A DNA stretch of 64,000 nt, from assembly GCA_042408965.1 (NCBI GenBank), contig JBHOQN010000172.1, positions 1-64,000 of the forward strand, in the 5' to 3' direction. The position numbers and the translations under genes were made by a program. Source of the stretch: Thermogemmatispora sp042408965 (lineage in GTDB: Bacteria > Chloroflexota > Ktedonobacteria > Ktedonobacterales > Ktedonobacteraceae). Shown one piece after another: positions 17,118 to 24,800 of the stretch (position 1 is its first letter; the number at the start of each line of letters is the position of its first letter). The notes under the pieces are model-generated. The model searched no databases, was not told where the DNA came from, and saw only the letters and a program-made list of their open reading frames with translations.

Positions 17118-17202
17118 AAATACGCCTCTTTCGAGTTACCAGTCTGTGAGCGTGCCCGTCGCGCCGGAGCGCACGGCGCCATGCGTTGCAGGCACATATC
17201 TG

Positions 17203-18534
17203 CTATGGCAAGACATACTTCGTTACGAAACGATGTGAACGTACCGGAACACAGGTTCCCACCGGGCACCGCTGCTCTTCGATATGCATCTGGAAGTGCT
17301 CCGGCCAGTAGCGCCTGGCCGTCTTGTAGGCATTGGGCGCCTGGATACCAAAGCCGCAGAGCGAGCCATCGGGGACGTACTGCGCCAGCTCATCGAGCAG
17401 CTGCAGGTCGCTCTGCGCTCCCAGGTCGCTGGCGATGCCCTCAAGCAGACCGGTCATGCGCTTGACTCCGATGCGACAAGGAACACATTTCCCACAGGAT
17501 TCGTTGCTCAGATAGCGGCTCCGCTCCATCGCCCAGGCGACCATACAGGTCGTGGTGGGCAGCAGCTCGATGACGCCGGAGCCGACAATAGCCCCGGCCT
17601 CCTCCAGCGGATCAAAGTCGAAGGGCATATCGAGCAGATTGACCGGCAGCGCGCCGCCCTCGGCCCCACCAACGACCACCGCACGCAGCTCGCTATCGGG
17701 GTGGCTGATCCCCGCATGACGCAGAATCTCGCGCAGCGTCGCCCCGAACGGAACCTCCACCAGCCTCGGCTCACTATCGGGCAGATAATCATAGACCGTC
17801 AGGACCTTGGTACCGGGGGTGACCGCCGTACCGACACGCGCAAAGGCCTCTGGCCCATCGCGCAGGATCACAGGCACATTTGCAAGTGTTTCGATTGAAT
17901 TGATGACCGTAGGCTTATCCCAGAGCCCATAGACAGCCGGATAGGGGGGGCGCTGCTCTGGCATGCCACGGCGCCCTTTCAAGACAGCGATCTGGACCGT
18001 TTCTTCGCCACCGATAAAGCCAAGATCCACCCCGACAACGTTCAGTGTGCAATGGAATTCCGTCCCCAGGATACCCTTGCCCACCAGACCCGCATTCAGC
18101 GCCGCCTGCAGCGCCTGCTGAAGCACCTCGATGCCTTCGCGAAAATAACCACGAGTCAGCAGATAGGCCTCCGAGGCCCCCACAGCGTAGGCGGCCAGCA
18201 CGATCCCTTCAATGACCTGATGGGGATTACGCTCCAGCAGGGCACGCGCCCCCCACGCACGTGGATCAGCATCGTAGGCATTGCAAATCACATATTTGAT
18301 GCGTTCCTGCTGGCGAGCCACCACGCGCCACTTCTCACCCGTCAGACGCCCGGCGCCACCGCGGCCGCGCAGGCGCGCATCGCTCACCTGCTGCATGACC
18401 CGTTCGGGCGTCTGTTCGCGAATCGCGCGCTCCAGGGCGCTGTAGCCACCGGCATGGCGATAGGCGTCCAGCGAGCGCAGATCAGGCTCGCCGCGCCGCC
18501 GCAATACGCGATAGACAGTATCGAACTCAGGCAT
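17203..18534 (-). CDS. NuoF-like subunit (FMN/SLBB/4Fe-4S)
   Basis: 443 aa, normal NuoF length. FMN-domain GRGGAGRLTGEKW, GGEETVQIAVLKGRRG, P-P-Y-P-A-V-Y-G-L and N-S-I-E-T-L-A-N-V-P are present; an SLBB-like region follows; the 4Fe-4S site is SCGKCVPCRIG with a later cysteine in S-L-C-G-F-G. The usual N-A-D-E-S-E-P-G-T-F-K-D-R stretch reads N-A-Y-D-A-D-P-R-A-W-G-A-R, so part of the nucleotide site differs. The ATG at 18534 is chosen: it overlaps the upstream stop (ATGCCTGA) and has a GAGAGG site. It would be the NAD(P)H entry if the altered site still binds nucleotide. Confidence 0.87.
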   Translation of the reverse strand: MPEFDTVYRVLRRRGEPDLRSLDAYRHAGGYSALERAIREQTPERVMQQVSDARLRGRGGAGRLTGEKWRVVARQQERIKYVICNAYDADPRAWGARALLERNPHQVIEGIVLAAYAVGASEAYLLTRGYFREGIEVLQQALQAALNAGLVGKGILGTEFHCTLNVVGVDLGFIGGEETVQIAVLKGRRGMPEQRPPYPAVYGLWDKPTVINSIETLANVPVILRDGPEAFARVGTAVTPGTKVLTVYDYLPDSEPRLVEVPFGATLREILRHAGISHPDSELRAVVVGGAEGGALPVNLLDMPFDFDPLEEAGAIVGSGVIELLPTTTCMVAWAMERSRYLSNESCGKCVPCRIGVKRMTGLLEGIASDLGAQSDLQLLDELAQYVPDGSLCGFGIQAPNAYKTARRYWPEHFQMHIEEQRCPVGTCVPVRSHRFVTKYVLP

Positions 18535-19267
18535 TTGGCTGCCTCTCATGATGAATATTGCCCCAGACACCGCGCCTGTCGGGCGCCAGACCGCGCTCAG
18601 GCTGGTCCGTGCGCCTGATGCCCTTGACGGCTGGCGCTGGTCTAAACTTCGGACTCATGGTGGCAATGCCGAAGACATCGCTCAAATCAACACCACGCGC
18701 CTGCACAATGCGCTTGGCGGCCTGGAGCGGTAGATAGCCATAGAGATCCATCACCGCATCCAGCAGCGAGGCGAGCGCCGGAGCCTCCTGGGGCCAGACG
18801 GCCAGCAGCTCATCAACCTTGCTGAGATCGATCTCTGGCTCCAGCTCATCCTTGACTGGCATGGCCACACAGGGAGCAACAGGGCGGCCAGGATAGGCCG
18901 TCGCGTACTCAGAGATACGCGGTGTATAGAAACCGGCCTTCGATGCCCCGCTGGCCTCGGGGATCTTTCGCGAGGCAAACTTCTCCGCACCCTCGCGAAT
19001 GTACGAGCGAAACCAGGGCCGCTCCTTCCAGCGGTGGAGCGGCTCATACTCAATCGTAATCGCGCGCGGCGGACAGGCCTTCTCGCAGAGCAGGCAGGCC
19101 TCACACTTCAAATTCAGCTCGGTCTTGAGGCCCTCCTGGGCAATCAGCTGAATCAGCCCGCGGCTGCGCGGCGGCAGGGTCGGCTTTTCATATGGATAGA
19201 GGCGCGTCACCTTCGGCCGGAAGAGGTGGCTGAAGGTCAGGCCCATCCCTTGCAGAATTCCACGCAT
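18527..19267 (-). CDS. NuoI-NuoE chimera: half ferredoxin plus NuoE helical domain
   Basis: 246 aa. Residues 1-80 match the N-terminal half of NuoI: membrane-arm-facing basic start, R-S-R-G-L-I-Q-L, then a single CEACLLCEKACP followed by R-A-I-T-I-E-Y. The second ferredoxin motif is absent. After a linker, residues about 150-215 match the N-terminal helical bundle of NuoE (LLDAVMDLYGYLPLQAAKRI, D-V-F-G-I-A-T-M-S-P-K-F). NuoE's thioredoxin-fold [2Fe-2S] domain is missing. GAGGTG precedes the ATG; 3 nt follow the nuoB stop. I know of no standard family with this arrangement. Confidence 0.8.
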   Translation of the reverse strand: MRGILQGMGLTFSHLFRPKVTRLYPYEKPTLPPRSRGLIQLIAQEGLKTELNLKCEACLLCEKACPPRAITIEYEPLHRWKERPWFRSYIREGAEKFASRKIPEASGASKAGFYTPRISEYATAYPGRPVAPCVAMPVKDELEPEIDLSKVDELLAVWPQEAPALASLLDAVMDLYGYLPLQAAKRIVQARGVDLSDVFGIATMSPKFRPAPAVKGIRRTDQPERGLAPDRRGVWGNIHHERQPNA

Positions 19268-19270
19268 CGG

Positions 19271-19879
19271 CTACACCTCAATCTCCTTTTCACCGCGCAC
19301 TTTCAGTCCCTGCTTGAGGATCTTTTCACGCAACTTCAGGATACCCTCAATGAGCGCCTCTGGACGCGGCGGACAGCCGGGGACATACACATCTACCGGG
19401 ACAATGGTGTCCACCCCCTGAACGGTATAGTAGCTATCGTAAAACTCACCGCCGGAGTTGGCACACTGCCCCATGCTGATGACCCACTTCGGCTCGGGCA
19501 TCTGCTCCCAGAGCAGACGCAGGCGTGGAGCCATCTTGACCGAGACAGTCCCCGCTACAATCATCAGGTCGGCCTGGCGCGGACTCGAACGGAAGACCTC
19601 TGAGCCGAAGCGCGCAAGGTCATAGTGAGCCTGGGCACTGGCCATCATCTCGATAGCACAGCAGGCAAGACCGTAACCCAGGGGCCAGACAGATCGGGAA
19701 CGCGCCCAGTTCTGCGCCCATTGCAGCATATCGGCAAGGCTGGTGATCGCCACTGGCAGTTCCTGATCGCCAGGGGTATATTCGTGAGGACCCGTCGCCA
19801 TCGTGATAGGCACGGGCTTGCGCCGCGTCCCCGGAACCGCGGCTCTGGCCCCCTCTGGCTGGCTCATATTACTACTCAT
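19271..19879 (-). CDS. nuoB: NuoB-like [4Fe-4S] subunit
   Basis: 202 aa. All four ligands of cluster N2 are present: tandem Cys in GYGLACCAIEMM, Cys in S-M-G-Q-C-A-N-S-G-G, and Cys in V-P-G-C-P-P-R-P-E-A-L. The ATG at 19879 follows GAGGAG; the TTG at 19900 overlaps that site. It is first in a four-gene operon that lacks NuoC, NuoD and any membrane subunit, so it is not an ordinary complex I locus. Hydrogenase small subunits are related, but the NuoB signature here is exact. Confidence 0.88.
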   Translation of the reverse strand: MSSNMSQPEGARAAVPGTRRKPVPITMATGPHEYTPGDQELPVAITSLADMLQWAQNWARSRSVWPLGYGLACCAIEMMASAQAHYDLARFGSEVFRSSPRQADLMIVAGTVSVKMAPRLRLLWEQMPEPKWVISMGQCANSGGEFYDSYYTVQGVDTIVPVDVYVPGCPPRPEALIEGILKLREKILKQGLKVRGEKEIEV

Positions 19880-20024
19880 AGTATAATTGCTCCTCGGCAA
19901 AGGTTTAGCAGCACCTATGCTCGGCTTCTATCGCAGGCATCTCTGAACTCATCCCTGCATGCCAGGACAGGCGTTTCTGATACGGTGCAGGGGAGCGCTT
20001 TGCTGGCCTTCTGATTCGCAGTTT

Positions 20025-20033
20025 ATTATAGCA
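20025..20033 (-). promoter_or_regulatory. Extended -10 element, candidate promoter of the redox operon
   Basis: Minus strand TGC-TATAAT (TATAAT at 20025-20030). No clear -35. It would start a transcript about 135 nt upstream of nuoB. The same nonamer occurs upstream of mfd. Confidence 0.4.
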
Positions 20034-20308
20034 CGTTTCACCCATTCACGCCAGAAAAGGGCGCGCGCCGCTCCAGGGCCAGACCATCTGGCTGAGTCTT
20101 TCGCACGGCCGCCGGTGCGCTTGTCTTTCCTGCACATGATACGCTATCATAGAAAACGCGCTGCCTGGCGAGCGCGGCCAGAATCCGGCAGGTCGCCCAC
20201 GAACGTTCGCCGGCTGACGACCCCGGTGGCCGCTCCGTTCTGACCAGCCCCGCCAGAACGACGTTTCGACCTGAGAGATCTTTGTAGCAACAAAAGGGGG
20301 TTCGTTCC
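20034..20308. other. Divergent intergenic region nuoB/leuB
   Basis: Apart from the minus-strand -10 just left of it, I see no RNA gene, riboswitch or convincing coding sequence here; short frames have no family features. Confidence 0.55.
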
Positions 20309-21409
20309 TTGGGAGCCTACACCATTGCAGTCCTGCCGGGCGACGGCATCGGCCCGGAGGTTACAGCACAGGCGCTGCGTGTGTTAGAAAAGATCGGCAC
20401 GCGCTTCGGACATACCTTTACGACTATCCACGCCCTCGTAGGAGTGGCCGCTATTGAAGCCGAAGGGGACGCTATTTCGGACGCTACCATGGACGTGTGC
20501 CAGCGCAGCGATGCCATTCTCTTCGGCGCCGTTGGCGGCGCGGCGCGCTATGAGGGACCGCAGGCCCGGGTGCAGCCAGAGCGCGCGCTCTTCCGCCTGC
20601 GCAAAGAGCTGGAGCTGTTCGCAAACCTGCGCCCGGTGCGCCCTTTCAAAGCCCTGCTCAACGCCTCTACCTTGAAAGCGGAGATTCTGGAGGGCACGGA
20701 TCTGCTGGTTGTGCGCGAGCTGACCGGCGGGATCTACTACGGCAAACCTAGCGAGATTCGCGAGACACCGCGCGGCCTGGAGGCCATCGACACCCTGATC
20801 TACACCGAGGCAGAGATCGAGCGCATTGTACGCACAGCCTTCCAGCTTGCTCGCGAGCGCCCAAAGAAGAAAGAGACCTCGGTCGACAAGGCCAATGTGC
20901 TGAGTTCATCACGCCTCTGGAGGCGGGTGGCGGAGCGCGTCGCGGCAGACTACCCGGAGATCACCTTCGAGCACCTGCTCGTCGATGCCTGCGCAATGCA
21001 CCTGATTCGCCGTCCGGCCAGCTTTGATGTGATCGTCACTGAGAACATGTTTGGCGATATTCTGACGGACGAAGCCTCTATGCTGGCCGGGTCGATGGGC
21101 ATGTTGCCTTCGGCCAGCCTCGGCACGCGCCGCACGGCACATGGTATCTTCGGCCTCTACGAGCCTATCCATGGCTCAGCTCCCGACATCGCTGGGCAGG
21201 GCAAGGCCAACCCGATCGCCTCGATCCTTTCGCTGGCCCTCCTGCTGAACTACTCGCTCGGCCTGAAAGCTGAGGCGGCGGCCGTGGAGCAGGCCGTCAA
21301 TCAGGTCATCGAGGCTGGTTATCGTACAGAGGATCTGCGCGAGGAGGGAACCACACTTGTGGGCACGGAAGAGATGGGAAGCCTGATCGCCAGGGCGCTG
21401 GAGGCCTGA
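20309..21409 (+). CDS. leuB: 3-isopropylmalate dehydrogenase
   Basis: 366 aa. It oxidatively decarboxylates 3-isopropylmalate in leucine biosynthesis. Signatures: LPGDGIGPEV, AVGGAARYEGPQ, ELTGGIYYGKP, catalytic lysine in S-V-D-K-A-N-V-L, NMFGDILTDEASMLAGSMGM and EPIHGSAPDIAGQGKANP. The first is typical of the family and no isocitrate dehydrogenase features are seen. The start is TTG, with AAAAGGGGG 8 nt upstream. Other leu genes are not in the window. Confidence 0.93.
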   Translation: MGAYTIAVLPGDGIGPEVTAQALRVLEKIGTRFGHTFTTIHALVGVAAIEAEGDAISDATMDVCQRSDAILFGAVGGAARYEGPQARVQPERALFRLRKELELFANLRPVRPFKALLNASTLKAEILEGTDLLVVRELTGGIYYGKPSEIRETPRGLEAIDTLIYTEAEIERIVRTAFQLARERPKKKETSVDKANVLSSSRLWRRVAERVAADYPEITFEHLLVDACAMHLIRRPASFDVIVTENMFGDILTDEASMLAGSMGMLPSASLGTRRTAHGIFGLYEPIHGSAPDIAGQGKANPIASILSLALLLNYSLGLKAEAAAVEQAVNQVIEAGYRTEDLREEGTTLVGTEEMGSLIARALEA

Positions 21410-21520
21410 GCTGAGCGGGCGCTTCCTCTCAGCCTCTGAGAGCGCACAGGAGGAATCAGCACGGGCAGGGGACGCCGCGCGGAGCGCAGTGCGCCAGACC
21501 ACATCAGCAGTGCAGCGCTA

Positions 21521-21724
21521 TCACATCATCGGCCGGGGACAGGGGCCCAGCAGACGCAACTGCTCACGCAGCTCGGCAAGTCGGGCAGCTCTGCGCTGGC
21601 GGGCGGCCTCGGCCTCCCTGTCCTGCTGTCCCTCTTGCTTGAGCGCTTCCTCCAGTTCATTGATCTGGCCGAGCAGCGCCTGGCGCTGCACATACCAGCG
21701 CGTCACAGCGCGTTCAACCCCCAT
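21521..21724 (-). CDS. Small coiled-coil protein
   Basis: 67 aa. Residues about 10-58 are one charged helix with leucine/alanine heptads (A-L-L-G-Q-I-N-E-L-E-E-A-L and onwards). TAAGGAG lies 9 nt before the ATG, which supports it being real. It is just downstream of cheA on the same strand. Function unknown. Confidence 0.6.
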   Translation of the reverse strand: MGVERAVTRWYVQRQALLGQINELEEALKQEGQQDREAEAARQRRAARLAELREQLRLLGPCPRPMM

Positions 21725-21841
21725 AGATCATGCTCCTTACCATGCTGATCGTCGCTCCACCAGCAGCACAGGAGAGCAACCTGGCCCGGTCGAGTCACTT
21801 TGTCGAGAGCGGTGAACGAGCCAGCGGCTCGTAGACGCGGC

Positions 21842-24800
21842 TCAGCTCCCCGCTCCATAGACCAGCGTATTGAGTGTGTTGATCAACTCCTCATCCTGGT
21901 AGGGCTTGACAATATAGGCGCTGGCCCCCAGCTGCATGGCGCGCTGCTGATGCTTGGCGGCCGCGCGCGAGGTGAGCACAACCAGCGGGAGGGTGCGGAA
22001 CTGCTCCTGGGCACGCACGGTGGCCATCAACTCGTAGCCATCCATGCGCGGCATCTCGATATCCAGCAGGACCGCAGCCGGAGGCTGGCTGGAGATCAGT
22101 TCCAGCGCCTCCACTCCATCGCGGGCGGCCTGCACCTCCCAGCCGTGCTGCTTGAGCATGTTGCTGACAACGCGGCGGACGCTGGGACTGTCATCGACGA
22201 CCAGCACATGCTTGCCACGCTCCGGGGCGGGCGCGCTGGCGGCCGGCAGCGGCGCGCGTGTTCCGACTGCCACAGTGCTGCTCAAGGCCGCGGGAGCGAC
22301 TGGGGTCGCCGTGGAGGTGACCGCCGGGGTCGGAGCAACCGCAGGTATGCTTGCTGGCAGAGTCGCCGGTGCAGACGGTGGCGCGACAAAGAGCGTGTCG
22401 CGCGAGCGCGACAGGGTCGCGGCGATGTTGCTGCTCCTGCGCTGGACGGAGAGCAGTTCGTTGAGTTCCAGGATCAGAATGACACGCCCGTTGCCCAGGA
22501 CCGTGCCACCAGCGATCCCGTGCACATGGCGCAGATGGGGACCGAGGTTCTTCATCACAACGTCCATGCGTGTCTTGACCTCATCCACCACCAGGGCAAC
22601 ACGATGGCGTCCAGTATTCACCAGCAGAAGCGGCGCACGCTCGTCAATCTCCGCGGCAGGCAGTTTCAGGAAATGCGCTAGCTGGCCAAGTGGATAGACG
22701 TCATTTTGTACCAGGACTGCCGGCCGGCCGCCATAGGTGGTGCGCTTGAAGGTGTCGAGTCGACCGATGGCCTCCACCAGCGTCGTCGGCAGGGCATACT
22801 GCTGCTCGCCGACACGCACCATCATCACACTCTGGATCGCCAGGCTGGTGGGGAACTTCATCGTAAAGGCCGTTCCCTGACCGGGCGTAGAGTCAACTTC
22901 CAGGGTAGCACGCAGACGCGAGATGCTGTCACGAACGACATCCAGACCCACCCCGCGTCCGCTCTCCTCGCTGAGCACCTCGGCGGTGGAGAAGCCGGGA
23001 CGGAAGATCAGGTCAATGACGTCGCTGGGGCTGAGCAACTGATCGGGCCGGATGAGCCCGCGCGCAACGGCGGCCTGGCGAACCTTCTCAGGATCGATGC
23101 CAGTTCCATCGTCGCGTACGGTGATGATCACCTGGTTCCCTTCATAGGAGGCAGAGAGCTTGACCAGACCGGCCGCGGGCTTGCCCTTGCGGAGACGGGT
23201 CTCCGGGTCCTCAATCGCATGATTGACGGCGTTACGCATCAGATGCAGCAACGGGCCGGCAATCTCTTCATAGACGGTGCGATCGACCTCGGTGTCCTCA
23301 CCCTCGGTGACAAAGTTGATCTCCTTATGCTGCTTGAGGGCTACCGAGCGTACAGCACGGTAGAGGCGCGGGATCATCGATGAGAGCGGAACCAGGCGCG
23401 TCTTCATCAGGCGATCCTGGAAGGTGGTGCTCAGACGGCTCTCGCGCGCGAAAATGCTCTCACACTCACGGATCACTGCCTCCATCTCGCTGCTGAGGGT
23501 GGCCATATCAGAGACACCTTCGCTGAGACCGCGTGTGAGCTGATGGAACTCCGTATAGCGGTCAAGCTCCAGCTCATCGAACTCTGCCAGGTGAGCCGGC
23601 TCGGCGGGAGTGAAGCCGGAGCGACCCGCGTTGAGCGCAGCGAGGCGCTGGGAGCCATTGCCCGTGCCTGGCATAGCCTGTACTGTGCGGCCGCTGGGCA
23701 GGGTGGCAGCCTCGAAGCGGCTCTCCAGCTTCTGCCCCACATCGCGCAGACGCTCGCTACTCATGCTCACGTCGGCGACCAGGCGCATCAGCCGCTGAAT
23801 ATGCTCCTCAAGGGCGCTGCGGTTGACGAGCAACTCACCGAAGAGATTGACCAGCTCATCGAGCTTCTGGAGACGCACGCGTACACTCAACTCAGAGGGA
23901 GCGGAGCGCTGAACGACCTCAGCCGTCTGCATCGATTCGGCGACGAGGGAGGCTGCTCCGCTGGCCTCACCGCCATCCAGATAGCCCTCCAGCTCCTCCT
24001 CCGCTGGCAGAGGCGAGAGCTGCTGCTCACCAAGTAGCTCAGCATAGCGAGCGCGCATGCCAGCCACCGCGGCCTCCAGGACGGCGCGATCCTCGCCGCG
24101 ATTATTGATCAGGCGATCCAGGGTCTCAGCGGTGTCCAGAATAATTCCGACCACCGGCGGCGTGATCCCCACACGCCCCTCCATGATGCTATCCAGCAGA
24201 TCCTCAGAGACGTGACAGAGATCGGCGATCAGCCGGAAGCCCATCATGCCGGCAGCACCCTTGAGTGTATGGGTCGCGCGGCGAATGCTCTGAAGGATGT
24301 CGCGATCCTCTGGCGCCTTCTCCAGGGCGGCCACATTCATGCTGATGGTCTGGAGATGCTCCTCAGCCTCCAGGCGGAAGATCTCGGCCGCTTCATCACC
24401 AAAGTCGGTGACCGCAGCCGCCGAGGAGGAGGCAGAAGCCGCAGGAGGAGGTGGGGGCGCCACCACCGACTGTGGCGCAACCGGCACACGCGGAATCTCC
24501 AGTTGGGGCATAGCGCCTGGCGTGGAGAGAGCCTGCAGAGCGGAGGGCGATTCGAGATCGGCCGTGCCACCGGTCAGATTGGCCAGGAACTCACGGCGCA
24601 CCTCGATCTCAATATCATTGCGCAGCCGCCTCACCAGCTCTTCATAGCTCTCCTCACCTCCGGCCCCAACGATCTCTTCCTGAAGCTGGCGCTTGCGCTC
24701 GAACTCCTGACGCACCTCCTCGCGGATCTGGCGCTCCAGTTCTAGTCTTGCCGCCAGAGAGGGCGGTCGCGCCTCGTATTCCTGGCGGATCTCCTCGCGT

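Noticed and set aside
19271..19879. NuoB-like gene as a [NiFe] hydrogenase small subunit
   Set aside because: The Cys-Cys / Cys / P-G-C-P-P-R signature is that of NuoB, and there is no hydrogenase large subunit or maturation gene nearby.
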